From PBB1 sp046154125 (GTDB lineage: Bacteria > Pseudomonadota > Gammaproteobacteria > Burkholderiales > Burkholderiaceae_C), in assembly GCA_046154125.1 (NCBI GenBank), contig JBJXEJ010000146.1, positions 1 through 64,000 of the forward strand: DNA of 64,000 nucleotides. Reading direction: 5' to 3'. The stretch's first letter is position 1, and every line of letters begins with the position of its first letter. The translations under genes and the position numbers were made by a program. The notes under the pieces were generated by a model that saw nothing but the letters and a program-made list of their open reading frames with translations, was not told the origin of the DNA and did not search any database. Below, piece by piece: positions 17,866-27,111 of this stretch.

Positions 17866-19770
17866 ATGAACAACGCATTGCTCCAATCGATCGAGTCGCC
17901 GGCCGATGTGCGCCGGCTGTCGCGCAGTGAACTGCATGTCCTGGCGGGCGAGCTGAGGGACTACCTGCTGCACAGCGTGTCGCAGACGGGTGGCCACCTG
18001 TCGTCCAACCTCGGCACGGTCGAGTTGACGATTGCACTGCACAAGGTCTTCGACACGCCGAACGACCGCATCGTCTGGGACGTCGGCCACCAGACCTACC
18101 CGCACAAGATCCTGACCGGTCGGCGTGATCGCATGGGGTCGCTGCGCCAGCTCGGCGGCATCAGCGGTTTCCCTCGCCGAGACGAAAGCGAATACGACAC
18201 CTTCGGTACCGCGCATTCGTCGACATCGATATCGGCGGCGCTGGGCATGGCGATCGGCGCGCGGATGAAGGGCGAGCACCGCAAGGCGATTGCGGTCATC
18301 GGCGACGGTGCGATGAGCGCCGGCATGGCCTTCGAGGCACTCAACAATGCCGGCGTCGCCGGTGCCGACGTGCTGGTCATCCTGAACGACAACGACATGT
18401 CGATCTCGCCGCCGGTGGGCGCGCTGAACCGCTATCTGGCGCGGTTGATGAGCGGGCGCTTCTATGCCAACGCACGCGACACGGCCAAGTCGGTGCTCAA
18501 GAACGCGCCGCCACTGCTCGAACTGGCGCGCCGCTTCGAATCGCACGCCAAGGGCATGGTCGTTCCGGGCACGATCTTCGAGGAGTTCGGCTTCAACTAC
18601 GTCGGGCCGATCGACGGACACGACCTGGACGCGCTGATCCCGACTCTGGAGAACCTGCGCAACCTGAAGGGTGCGCAGTTCCTGCACGTCGTCACCAAGA
18701 AGGGGCAGGGCTACAAGCTCGCAGAGAACGACCCGGTGGCATACCACGGTCCGAGCAAGTTCAATCCGGCCGTCGGCATCAAGCCTGTGGCCCCCGGCAA
18801 GCCGACCTTCACGCAGGTGTTCGGCTCGTGGCTGTGCGATATGGCCGAGGCAGACCCGCGGCTGGTCGGCATCACGCCGGCCATGCGCGAGGGCTCGGGC
18901 ATGGTCGAGTTCGAGAGCCGATTCCCGAGCCGTTATCACGATGTCGGCATCGCCGAACAGCATGCCGTGACCTTTGCCGCCGGCCTGGCCTGCGAAGGCC
19001 TGAAGCCGGTGGTCGCGATCTATTCGACGTTCCTGCAGCGTGCCTACGACCAGTTGATCCACGACGTGGCGATCCAGAACCTGCCAGTGGTGTTCGCACT
19101 CGATCGCGCAGGCCTCGTCGGTGCCGATGGCGCCACCCATGCGGGCAACTACGACATCGCCTACCTGCGCTGCATTCCGAACATGAGCGTGATGACGCCG
19201 GCCGACGAGAACGAATGCCGCCAGTTGCTGTACACCGCATTCCTGCAGGACCACCCGACCGCGGTGCGCTATCCGCGCGGCAAGGGCGCCGGTGTCGAGG
19301 TGCAGCAGGCGATGTCCGCGATCCCGCTCGGCAAGGGCGAAGTGCGACGCACGGCCAGCCCAGCCAGTGGCTCGCACGGCAAGCGCATTGCGATCCTGGC
19401 GTTCGGCACGCTGCTCTACGCCGCGCTCGAAGCGGCAGAGCGCCTCGATGCGACCGTGGCCAACATGCGATTCGCCAAGCCGCTGGATGTGGAACTGGTC
19501 GCCGAACTGGCGCGCAGTCACGATGCGCTGGTCACCATCGAGGACGGCTGCACCATGGGCGGAGCGGGCTCGGCGGTGCTCGAGGCGCTGCAGCAGGCCG
19601 GGCTCGTGCTGCCGGTGCTGGTGCTGGGTCTGCCCGATCAGTTCACCGAGCACGGCGACCCTGCGGTGTTGATGTCGAATTGCGGTCTCGATGCGGCGGG
19701 TATTGAACAGTCCGTTCTGAAGCGCTTCGGCGGCCGGCCTTCGCTGGTGCGTCCAGCTGTCCATCAGTGA
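17866..19770 (+). CDS. dxs: 1-deoxy-D-xylulose-5-phosphate synthase
   Basis: First enzyme of the MEP isoprenoid pathway, joining pyruvate and glyceraldehyde-3-phosphate with thiamine diphosphate. The 634-aa length is normal. The thiamine-diphosphate motif starts at GDGAMSAG (around residue 146) and ends at the LNDND segment. The catalytic glutamate region VGIAEQHAVTFAAGLA is near residue 362. The ATG at 17866 follows the ispA stop by 2 bp. Together with ispA it feeds quinone, carotenoid and undecaprenyl precursors, the last of which the surface-polysaccharide loci downstream also require. Confidence 0.97.
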   Translation: MNNALLQSIESPADVRRLSRSELHVLAGELRDYLLHSVSQTGGHLSSNLGTVELTIALHKVFDTPNDRIVWDVGHQTYPHKILTGRRDRMGSLRQLGGISGFPRRDESEYDTFGTAHSSTSISAALGMAIGARMKGEHRKAIAVIGDGAMSAGMAFEALNNAGVAGADVLVILNDNDMSISPPVGALNRYLARLMSGRFYANARDTAKSVLKNAPPLLELARRFESHAKGMVVPGTIFEEFGFNYVGPIDGHDLDALIPTLENLRNLKGAQFLHVVTKKGQGYKLAENDPVAYHGPSKFNPAVGIKPVAPGKPTFTQVFGSWLCDMAEADPRLVGITPAMREGSGMVEFESRFPSRYHDVGIAEQHAVTFAAGLACEGLKPVVAIYSTFLQRAYDQLIHDVAIQNLPVVFALDRAGLVGADGATHAGNYDIAYLRCIPNMSVMTPADENECRQLLYTAFLQDHPTAVRYPRGKGAGVEVQQAMSAIPLGKGEVRRTASPASGSHGKRIAILAFGTLLYAALEAAERLDATVANMRFAKPLDVELVAELARSHDALVTIEDGCTMGGAGSAVLEALQQAGLVLPVLVLGLPDQFTEHGDPAVLMSNCGLDAAGIEQSVLKRFGGRPSLVRPAVHQ

Positions 19771-19789
19771 TCGGCCGAATCTGCCTTCC

Positions 19790-20839
19790 TCATTGAAGGG
19801 TGGGCACGATCAACGCGGCAGGGCGGGCTGGATGGCTCGACGAGCCCGGCTTCGCTCGCGCCAGCGTCTGCGAGGGCCGTTCTCCGAACTGGCGACGGTA
19901 GTCGCTCGCGAACTGGCTCAGGCTCCAGAAGCCATGCCTGCCGGCGGCGTCCTGCACAGACGCTGCCGCGCCCCCCAGCAGGTCGCGCCGCGCGGCATTC
20001 AGGCGCAGCGTGCGCAGGTAGACGACCGGGCTGGATCCGACCACGGTCTCGAACGCATATTGCAGGGTGCGACGGCTGACATGCAGTCGCTCGCACAGTT
20101 CGGGCACGGTGGGAATGGCCTGGGGTTGTGAGTTCACCTGATCGCAGGCTCGCCGTACCAGCCGTCGGCGGCGATCGAAGCTGAGTCCTTCGAGGCCATC
20201 GGCGGACGGCGCAGCGAGCACCGACACCAGCGTGTCGAGCACGGCGGCTTGCGCGAACCGACGCGCCTGCGCGTGGTCGTGACAACTGTCGCCGTTGCCT
20301 GCCTGGCCCAGCAGCAGCGCCAGGCCGCGCCGCAACAGCGCATGGGCGGCCAGATCGCAGGACAGCCAGCCAGGCTGGTTCAGCGCCTCCAGACTCAGCG
20401 GGCGGCCCAGCGCGTGCGCCGCAGTCTGCAGGGCGCTGCGCGAAGCGACGATACCGAAGATGTCGTGCTGGTTCGGTGTCAGCAACTCGAACTCGGCGTC
20501 ACTGCCGCTGACCATCACGCCGCCTTCTCCCACCACATGCCCCTCGATGCGCGAGCCGTCGGGCGCCATCGTGATGCCGCACCACACGGTGTCGGGGCGT
20601 ATGCGGCAGGTCTGGCGCACCGCATGGCTGGTGCGTTCGCGGAACACCTGCACGTCGTCGAACCACACCTCCGACAGCTCCCCGCGAAAGGCACCTCCGG
20701 ACAACTGGTCGTACTGCTGCTGCCAGCCGCTGAGGTTGGCCGCGTGCGCGACCACGTCGTCGGACTGCGTCCAGCGCAGCGCTGCTGCATCGCCCGCCGA
20801 TGGCGAGGGTGCGACGAAGGGCATGGAGGTTGGCCGCAT
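19790..20839 (-). CDS. AraC family regulator, EutR-like
   Basis: Transcriptional regulator of 349 aa. It has a long N-terminal sensing domain and a C-terminal AraC double helix-turn-helix (residues ~240-335), including LHVSRRTLQYAFE and the second helix region GFWSLSQFASDYRRQFGERP. It is divergent from the ethanolamine permease and eutBC genes (152 bp between starts), which suggests it is their ethanolamine-responsive activator. The ATG at 20839 is preceded by AGGAG at a good distance; the open frame extends upstream to 20971 but without a better ribosome site. Confidence 0.85.
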   Translation of the reverse strand: MRPTSMPFVAPSPSAGDAAALRWTQSDDVVAHAANLSGWQQQYDQLSGGAFRGELSEVWFDDVQVFRERTSHAVRQTCRIRPDTVWCGITMAPDGSRIEGHVVGEGGVMVSGSDAEFELLTPNQHDIFGIVASRSALQTAAHALGRPLSLEALNQPGWLSCDLAAHALLRRGLALLLGQAGNGDSCHDHAQARRFAQAAVLDTLVSVLAAPSADGLEGLSFDRRRRLVRRACDQVNSQPQAIPTVPELCERLHVSRRTLQYAFETVVGSSPVVYLRTLRLNAARRDLLGGAAASVQDAAGRHGFWSLSQFASDYRRQFGERPSQTLARAKPGSSSHPARPAALIVPTLQ

Positions 20840-20991
20840 GGTGATCTCCTGCGATGTTTGCCGAATCTCGATAACGCCGGTGTCGGCATCGGCCGTAGCC
20901 TGAGCGTCATCGACGTCGTGGACATGCGTGCAAGCGTCGGGCCACTTCATGTTGGTGCAAATCGCCGCCACCCACCATAGGAATCGACACC

Positions 20992-22365
20992 ATGAGCACT
21001 TCGACCCCGCACACGCTCGGCAAGACGCTGGGCACCTTCCAGTTGTGGGGCATCGCCGTCGGGCTGGTGATCTCGGGCGAGTACTTCGGATGGAGTTACG
21101 GCTGGGCTTCGGCCGGCACGCTGGGGTTCCTGGTGACCTCGGTGTTCATCGCGCTGATGTACACCACCTTCATCTTCAGTTTTACCGAACTGACCACCGC
21201 GATTCCACATGCCGGCGGGCCGTTCGAGTACAGCCGGCGAGCCTTCGGGCCGACCGGTGGGTATGTGGCCGGCTTTGCGACGCTGGTCGAATTCGTCTTC
21301 GCGCCGCCGGCCATCGCGCTTGCCATTGGTGCCTACGTGAACGTGCAGTTCCCGTCGCTCGATCCGAAGTGGATCGCCTTCGGCGCCTACATCGTCTTCA
21401 TGGGGCTGAACATCGCCGGCATGAAGATCGCCGCCAGCTTCGAACTGATCGTCACGCTGGTCGCGATCTTCGAACTGCTGGTCTTCATGGGCGTGGTCGC
21501 GCCGGGCTTCTCGACGGCCAATTTCCTGAAGGGCGGCTGGGGCGGTTCGGACAGTTTCAGTGTGGGTTCGATCTCGGGCATCGTTGCGGCGATCCCGTTC
21601 GCGATCTGGTTCTTCCTCGCGATCGAGGGCGTGGCGATGGCCGCAGAAGAAGCCAAGACGCCGCACCGCTCGATTCCGATCGCCTACATCGGCGGCATCC
21701 TGACCCTGGTGGTTCTCGCGATCGGCGTGATGGTGTTCGCCGGCGGTTCCGGCGACTGGACCAAGCTGTCCAACATCAACGACCCGCTGCCACAGGCGAT
21801 GAAGATCGTGGTCGGCGAGAACAGCGGCTGGATGCACATGCTGGTGTGGCTCGGCCTGTTCGGCCTGGTGGCCTCGTTCCACGGAATCATCATCGGCTAC
21901 TCGCGCCAGATCTTCGCGCTGTCGCGTGCTGGCTACCTGCCGCAGATGCTCGGCCACATCCACCCGAAGCTGGGCACGCCGCACGTGGCGATCCTGGCCG
22001 GTGGCGCGGTCGGCATTGCCGCGATCTTCAGCGATGAGCTGATCAAGATCGGCGGACAGCCGCTGACCGCCAACATCGTGACCATGTCGGTGTTCGGCGC
22101 GATCGTCATGTACATCCTGAGCATGGCCAGCCTGTTCAAGCTGCGCATCACCGAACCACGCCTGCAGCGCCCGTTCAGCGCGCCGGCGTTCCCGTTCTTC
22201 CCCGCGTTCGCCTTGGTGGCAGCGGTGATCTGCCTGCTGACGATGGTCTATTTCAACCCGCTGGTGGCCGGCCTGTTCGTCGGCCTGGGCGTGATCGGAT
22301 ACGTCTACTTCCTGACCACCGCCACGCGCCGCGGCGCGGCGATCGCTGCGGCAGCCAGCGCCTGA
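20992..22365 (+). CDS. eat: Ethanolamine permease (APC family)
   Basis: Amino acid-polyamine-organocation transporter of 457 aa with about twelve transmembrane segments, matching the ethanolamine permease family (Eat). The first helix carries GIAVGLVISGEYFGWSYG. An AGGA ribosome site precedes the ATG at 20992. eutB follows after 33 bp and eutC after that, so import and deamination of ethanolamine form one operon under the divergent AraC-type regulator. Confidence 0.93.
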   Translation: MSTSTPHTLGKTLGTFQLWGIAVGLVISGEYFGWSYGWASAGTLGFLVTSVFIALMYTTFIFSFTELTTAIPHAGGPFEYSRRAFGPTGGYVAGFATLVEFVFAPPAIALAIGAYVNVQFPSLDPKWIAFGAYIVFMGLNIAGMKIAASFELIVTLVAIFELLVFMGVVAPGFSTANFLKGGWGGSDSFSVGSISGIVAAIPFAIWFFLAIEGVAMAAEEAKTPHRSIPIAYIGGILTLVVLAIGVMVFAGGSGDWTKLSNINDPLPQAMKIVVGENSGWMHMLVWLGLFGLVASFHGIIIGYSRQIFALSRAGYLPQMLGHIHPKLGTPHVAILAGGAVGIAAIFSDELIKIGGQPLTANIVTMSVFGAIVMYILSMASLFKLRITEPRLQRPFSAPAFPFFPAFALVAAVICLLTMVYFNPLVAGLFVGLGVIGYVYFLTTATRRGAAIAAAASA

Positions 22366-22398
22366 TGGCCGCAGGCTGAACCATCTACACGCATCGCG

Positions 22399-23832
22399 AT
22401 GCCTTCCTACAGCCATTCCATCGGCACCCGGACCTTCCACTTCGACAGCCTGAGGATGCTGCTGGCGCGGGCCACACCCGAACGCTCGGGAGATCACCTG
22501 GCCGGTGTGGCGGCTGGCACGGCCGAGGAGCGCGCTGCCGCCCAGATGGCGCTGGCCGATGTGCCATTGCGCCGGTTCCTGAGCGAAGCGGTGGTGCCGT
22601 ACGAGACCGACGAGGTCACGCGGCTGATCGTCGACACCCACGACGCCGCCGCCTTCGCAGCAGTGGCGCACCTGACCGTCGGCGGCTTTCGGGAATGGTT
22701 GTTGTCGGACGAAGTGGACGCTGCATCGCTCGCAGCCCTGTCTCGCGGCATCACGCCCGAAATGGCAGCCGCCACCTCGAAGATCATGCGCAACCAGGAC
22801 CTGATCATGGTGGCGCGCAAGGTGCAGGTGCGCAGCCGCTTTCGCGACACCATCGGCCTGCCGGGACGGCTGTCGACGCGGCTGCAGCCCAATCATCCGA
22901 CTGACGACACCGCCGGCATCGCGGCCAGCCTGCTCGACGGGCTGTTGTACGGCAGCGGTGACGCGGTGATCGGCATCAACCCGGCCACCGACAACGTACC
23001 GCAGGTGATCCGGCTGCTGCAGATGCTCGACGCAGTGATCCAGCGCTACGAGATCCCGACGCAGTCGTGCATCCTGACCCACGTCACCAACACGCTGCAG
23101 GCCATCGAACGTGGCGCGCCGGTCGACCTGGTGTTCCAGTCGGTCGGTGGCACCGAAGCCACCAACACCAGCTTCGGCATCGATCTCGCGCTGTTGGCCG
23201 AAGCGCGAACGGCCGCGTTGTCGCTGAAGCGCGGTGCCCGCTTCGCAACCGACGAAGGTGAGGTGATGGGCGACAACGTCATGTACTTCGAGACCGGGCA
23301 GGGCAGCGCGCTGTCGGCCAACGGTCACCACGGTTGCGACCAGCAGACCATCGAGGCGCGCGCCTATGCGGTGGCGCGTCACTTCCAGCCGCTGCTGGTC
23401 AACACCGTGGTCGGCTTCATCGGGCCCGAGTACCTCTACGACGGCAAGCAGATCATCCGCGCCGGCCTCGAAGATCACTTCTGCGGCAAGCTGCTCGGCC
23501 TGCCGATGGGCTGCGACATCTGCTACACCAATCACGCCGAGGCCGACCAGAACGACATGGATGTGCTGCTGACCGTGCTGGGTGTCGCGGGCTGCAGCTT
23601 CATCATGGGAATCCCGGGGTCCGACGACGTGATGCTGAACTACCAGACCACGTCCTTTCACGATGCGCTGTATGCGCGTCGCGTGCTCGGGCTGCGCCCG
23701 GCACCCGAGTTCGAGCGCTGGCTCGAACGCATGGGGGTGTTCAAGCCGAACGAGAACGCTCGCCTGGCCCATCACGCAAGCGGCTTGCCTGCAGCGTTCG
23801 AACACGCGCTGCCGAGCCCGACGCTGCGCTGA
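22399..23832 (+). CDS. eutB: Ethanolamine ammonia-lyase, large subunit
   Basis: Adenosylcobalamin-dependent conversion of ethanolamine to acetaldehyde and ammonia, with EutC. The 477-aa TIM-barrel subunit is slightly longer than the E. coli protein and has the conserved segments GDAVIGINPATDN, the FQSVGGTEATN and YFETGQGSALSANGHHG blocks, and LGLPMGCDICYTNH. No shell proteins or EutA reactivase are nearby, so this is the compact, non-microcompartment version found in many soil and water proteobacteria. The ribosome site before the ATG is weak. Confidence 0.96.
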   Translation: MPSYSHSIGTRTFHFDSLRMLLARATPERSGDHLAGVAAGTAEERAAAQMALADVPLRRFLSEAVVPYETDEVTRLIVDTHDAAAFAAVAHLTVGGFREWLLSDEVDAASLAALSRGITPEMAAATSKIMRNQDLIMVARKVQVRSRFRDTIGLPGRLSTRLQPNHPTDDTAGIAASLLDGLLYGSGDAVIGINPATDNVPQVIRLLQMLDAVIQRYEIPTQSCILTHVTNTLQAIERGAPVDLVFQSVGGTEATNTSFGIDLALLAEARTAALSLKRGARFATDEGEVMGDNVMYFETGQGSALSANGHHGCDQQTIEARAYAVARHFQPLLVNTVVGFIGPEYLYDGKQIIRAGLEDHFCGKLLGLPMGCDICYTNHAEADQNDMDVLLTVLGVAGCSFIMGIPGSDDVMLNYQTTSFHDALYARRVLGLRPAPEFERWLERMGVFKPNENARLAHHASGLPAAFEHALPSPTLR

Positions 23833-23857
23833 GATCGTCCGCCAGAGCCCGATCGCG

Positions 23858-24748
23858 ATGCCCACCGACCCGAAGGCCCTCCCTCCCGAAGCGACGACCG
23901 CGCTGGCGGCCGCTGCCGCCGAATCGTCGGTGGTGGCCAATCCGTGGAGTGTGCTGAAGCGATTCACTCCGGCACGCATCGGACTCGGCCGCAGCGGCAT
24001 CAGCCTCCCCACGGCGGCGCAACTCGACTTTCAACTGGCCCATGCGCAGGCGCGCGATGCGGTGCACCGCCCACTCGAGGTGCAGGCCCTGTGTGCCGAA
24101 ATCGAGGCGATGGGCCTGGCAACGGTGCCGCTGCACAGCGCGGCGACGAATCGGGCGAACTACCTGCAGCGCCCCGACCTGGGCCGCCAGCTCGGCACCG
24201 CGTCGCGCCAGCGGCTCGAGGCGCTGCGTGTGCAGCGGCGAGGGCAGGGCCCGGCATCGCATGACGTCGCGTTCGCGGTTGTCGACGGCCTGTCGGCGCT
24301 CGCAGTGCAACGCCATGCGGCACCTTTGCTGTCCGAGGTGCTGGCGCTGCTGAACGGACCCGGGACCGATCGCACACCGCGCTGGACGATTGGGCCGGTC
24401 GCGGTGGTCGAACAGGGGCGCGTGGCGATCGGCGACGACATCGGCGAACTGCTCGACAGCCAGCTCGTCGTCGTGCTCATCGGTGAACGCCCGGGCCTCA
24501 GCTCCCCTGACAGCCTGGGCCTGTACCTGACCTGGGAGCCACGCCCGGGCCGCAACGATGCCGAGCGCAACTGCATCTCGAACGTGCGTCCCGAAGGGCT
24601 GGACTACCGTGCTGCAGCCGTGCGTCTCGTCTACTTGCTGGAACAGGCACGCAACCGCCAACTCACCGGGGTCGCGCTGAAGGACGAAAGCGGGTCAGTC
24701 GGCGAGGTGCTCGAGGCCCGGCCGAACTTCCTGCTCGGAGAGCATTGA
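23858..24748 (+). CDS. eutC: Ethanolamine ammonia-lyase, small subunit
   Basis: Partner of EutB that helps form the cobalamin site. The 296-aa protein has an Ala/Pro-rich N-terminal tail and then the conserved TPARIGLGRSG and LPTAAQLDFQLAHAQARDAV blocks. C-terminally it has IGERPGLSSPDSLGLYLTW and the RNCISNVRPEGLDY motif. The ATG at 23858 lies 25 bp after eutB. It is convergent with the first exopolysaccharide-region glycosyltransferase gene, 61 bp away, marking the boundary between metabolic genes and the polysaccharide locus. Confidence 0.95.
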   Translation: MPTDPKALPPEATTALAAAAAESSVVANPWSVLKRFTPARIGLGRSGISLPTAAQLDFQLAHAQARDAVHRPLEVQALCAEIEAMGLATVPLHSAATNRANYLQRPDLGRQLGTASRQRLEALRVQRRGQGPASHDVAFAVVDGLSALAVQRHAAPLLSEVLALLNGPGTDRTPRWTIGPVAVVEQGRVAIGDDIGELLDSQLVVVLIGERPGLSSPDSLGLYLTWEPRPGRNDAERNCISNVRPEGLDYRAAAVRLVYLLEQARNRQLTGVALKDESGSVGEVLEARPNFLLGEH

Positions 24749-24809
24749 ACCGGCCGGATTGCGGGCAATTCCTCGCTTCGCCGTTGGCCGAGACTTTCTC
24801 AGGTCCGCA

Positions 24810-25958
24810 TCAGTGGGATGGCTTTCCCAGAGCTTGAGTCGACTTTGCGCTGGCTTCCGGCCTGGGCGGCGCGGCGTGATATGCCGCGAGATACGCGTCG
24901 CGGAAAGTCTTGCTGCTGAACCGACGGTGAGCCTCCTCGCGGGCGGCCGAACCGAGTCGCAGCCGCTCCTCCGGGGAATCGATGAGGCGTGTGACACAGG
25001 CCAGCAACTGCGGGTAGGAGCTGCATCGGAATCCGGTCCTGCCGTCCTCGATCACATCGCGGTGGTGGGGTGTGTCCCAGACGACACACGGCAGGCCCAC
25101 GGCCATGGCTTCAGCCAGGAAAACGGGAAATCCCAGGTCGCCTCCCAAGGCCACATACACCCACGCCGAAGACAGGCGACTGGCGCGCTCTGCGGCGTCC
25201 GTGATGTCGAAAACGGCCACGTTCGCCGCTGACAACCGCGCCAGCGAATCGGCATCCGCGGTGCCCAGCCAGTTGCAACTCACCTCGAGCGATTCCTCGC
25301 TCAGCAGCACCGCCAGCTGCGCGAACATCGCGGCGTCCTCGTGATTCCGCTTTCGGCTGCCAGTGATCAACAACGGACGCCGTGCTTCGTGGCGTGTGGT
25401 GGCGAAGAACAGCGCATCGACCGGGCTTTCGACGATCTGGATCTTGTCGCTGGTGACCCGGCCCAGTGCACTGGCATCGAAGGCGGAGTTCGCGATGGTG
25501 CGCTGATCCGAAAGGCGAACCAGGGGCCTCAGCATCAGCACCGTCAGCGCACTGACGGCGGTGATGGGCTTCAGCAGGCGCGAACCGTGGGGGGAAAAGT
25601 AGAGGGTCTGCGACAGGCCATGAAACCGCTTGGCGTAGGTTCCCACGAGGCTCGGCGTGAATCCGTGCAGATGCACCGCACTGGTGGGCTGGGCATTCAC
25701 CGCCTTCAGCAGGGCGCTCAGAGATCGCTTGACGCGCCAGAGTGGTCCCGTGTCTCCGGACAGCAGCACCAGGCGGATGGAAGGATGAAAGCGCGGAAGC
25801 AGGTGCCGCTGCGAGGGCTCGTCGACCAGGATGACGGTCTGATCGACACCCATTTCAGCCTGGACTTCGGTCATGGGACCGAGCAGGGAGTACACCGCGT
25901 CGGTGACGACCCCCGCCAGATGCACGACATGGTGATTAGAGGGGCGGGCAATCTTCAT
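24810..25958 (-). CDS. Glycosyltransferase family 4/1-like
   Basis: Predicted GT-B cytoplasmic glycosyltransferase of 382 aa. The C-terminal half shows the nucleotide-sugar pattern GGDLGFPVFLAEAMAVGLPC (residues ~273-292), with the conserved glutamate, followed by the DGRTGF region. The N-terminal domain has LHLHGFTPSLV-like acceptor-side features. It is the downstream member of a two-gene reverse-strand unit with the sugar transferase (43 bp apart), so it may add the second sugar of the XrtB-locus repeat unit; that role is inferred. Confidence 0.83.
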   Translation of the reverse strand: MKIARPSNHHVVHLAGVVTDAVYSLLGPMTEVQAEMGVDQTVILVDEPSQRHLLPRFHPSIRLVLLSGDTGPLWRVKRSLSALLKAVNAQPTSAVHLHGFTPSLVGTYAKRFHGLSQTLYFSPHGSRLLKPITAVSALTVLMLRPLVRLSDQRTIANSAFDASALGRVTSDKIQIVESPVDALFFATTRHEARRPLLITGSRKRNHEDAAMFAQLAVLLSEESLEVSCNWLGTADADSLARLSAANVAVFDITDAAERASRLSSAWVYVALGGDLGFPVFLAEAMAVGLPCVVWDTPHHRDVIEDGRTGFRCSSYPQLLACVTRLIDSPEERLRLGSAAREEAHRRFSSKTFRDAYLAAYHAAPPRPEASAKSTQALGKPSH

Positions 25959-26001
25959 CGGTGCCGATCGCGAGAGCCTGAGGCGAAGACGGCGGTAGTG
26001 C

Positions 26002-26679
26002 TCATCGGGACCCGTCGCGCGCCAGCACGACCTTGACCGTTTTCAGCAGAATGGCGGCGTCCAGCCAGATCGAACGCTGTTCGACGTACTTCAGATCCAG
26101 CGCCACACGTTCCGCATAGGTCGTGTCGCTGCGTCCGCTGACCTGCCACAGGCCGGTCATGCCGGGCAGGACGCTCAGGTAGTCCCAGCGAACCCGTCCG
26201 TACCGACACAGTTCTCCCACCGTGATCGGCCGTGGACCGACGAGCGTCATCTCCCCGCGCAAGACGTTGAGCAGTTGCGGCAACTCATCCAGGCTGGTGC
26301 GCCGCAGGAAGTTGCCCACCGGGGTGATCCGGGGGTCCCTGCTGAGCTTGTTGTGCAGCTCCCATTCCGCACGAGCCACCGGATCGTCGCGCAACACGTC
26401 GGCCAGCATTCGCGCGGAATCGCGATACATGGTTCGAAATTTGAGACATCTGAATAACTTCCCGTTCAATCCAACCCGGTAGTGCCCAAAGAAAATGGGC
26501 ATTCCGTCCTTGTGGGCCACCAATACTGTGATCAACAGCATCAGGGGCGAGAAAAGGCACAAAAGCAGGAAGGCAAGTAAACGATTGAAATACAAATATA
26601 TTGAATTGTTACTTCTGGCTTCGGACGGGCTGCGCATCAGCGAAAGCACTTCTGTTGAAGACGCTGTGGTTGCAAGCAT
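26002..26679 (-). CDS. Undecaprenyl-phosphate sugar-1-phosphate transferase (short form)
   Basis: Bacterial sugar transferase of 225 aa that starts repeat-unit assembly by moving sugar-1-phosphate to undecaprenyl phosphate. One membrane helix lies at residues ~32-52. The catalytic domain follows, with KFRTMY near 80, DPRITPVGNFLRRTSLDELP near 115-134 and the GPRP motif near 147. It lacks the long N-terminal membrane/CoA-binding-like region seen in the second transferase of this window (56051-57451). It is divergent from the PEP-CTERM gene and precedes the reverse-strand glycosyltransferase. Confidence 0.9.
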   Translation of the reverse strand: MLATTASSTEVLSLMRSPSEARSNNSIYLYFNRLLAFLLLCLFSPLMLLITVLVAHKDGMPIFFGHYRVGLNGKLFRCLKFRTMYRDSARMLADVLRDDPVARAEWELHNKLSRDPRITPVGNFLRRTSLDELPQLLNVLRGEMTLVGPRPITVGELCRYGRVRWDYLSVLPGMTGLWQVSGRSDTTYAERVALDLKYVEQRSIWLDAAILLKTVKVVLARDGSR

Positions 26680-26728
26680 GGAAGCCTCCCTGAGGTTGGA
26701 AATTGACGGACGTGCAGCAGTCTCTCAA

Positions 26729-26743
26729 GCACTGCTGCAGTGC
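26729..26743. repeat. Inverted repeat GCACTG-CTG-CAGTGC
   Basis: Perfect 6-bp inverted repeat around a 3-bp centre, 50 bp upstream of the reverse-strand sugar transferase ATG. Its size and place suggest a dimeric regulator site; no T-run follows, so it is unlikely to be a terminator. Confidence 0.45.
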
Positions 26744-26747
26744 ATCA

Positions 26748-26761
26748 TGCAAAGTCTTGCA
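26748..26761. repeat. Inverted repeat TGCAA-AGTC-TTGCA
   Basis: Perfect 5-bp inverted repeat with a 4-bp centre, 4 bp beyond the preceding palindrome. The two together form a compact TGCA-rich block in the promoter region of the sugar transferase operon and are a candidate operator. Confidence 0.4.
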
Positions 26762-27095
26762 CGGTTTTTGGTCTAAACAGTCTCAGTTTGCATGTGGTTA
26801 CGTGTTTACGAGATTGACACAGATTTTTTTAACGTTGTCTCCTGATCGATTGCATGATCCACGTTGTTGGTGCCTCGTAGTCGACGGATCTTCCGATGTG
26901 CACCACGAGAAGCAACTTTCCTTCGCGTCCTTGCACTGAAACAGGCACTGGTGTCTCGATTGGGTGCAAAAAAATTGCTTGTCACTTTGGTTGAGTGCAC
27001 ATCAGCAAAATCAAGGCCTGAAACTGTTAATTTCTAGGGGCCTGTCGAGCCGTATTTGTCTGCAAATGTATCTGCACCAAAGGCGGATGTTTGAT

Positions 27096-27111
27096 GGGCT
27101 CGGAAATTGCA
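27096..27111 (+). promoter_or_regulatory. Sigma-54 (-24/-12) promoter of the PEP-CTERM gene
   Basis: The element reads GGGCTC-GGAAA-TTGCA. The invariant GG (27097-27098) and GC (27109-27110) are separated by exactly 10 bp, and the -12 half is a perfect TTGCA; the -24 half differs from TGGCAC at two positions. It lies about 155 bp before the PEP-CTERM protein ATG. The window also encodes PrsR, a sigma-54 activator of the PEP-CTERM family, which supports the call. Confidence 0.6.

Noticed and set aside
20947..24012. Open frame of over 1000 codons opposite the ethanolamine genes
   Set aside because: Antisense shadow of the permease and eutB; His/Arg/Gln-rich, with no motifs.
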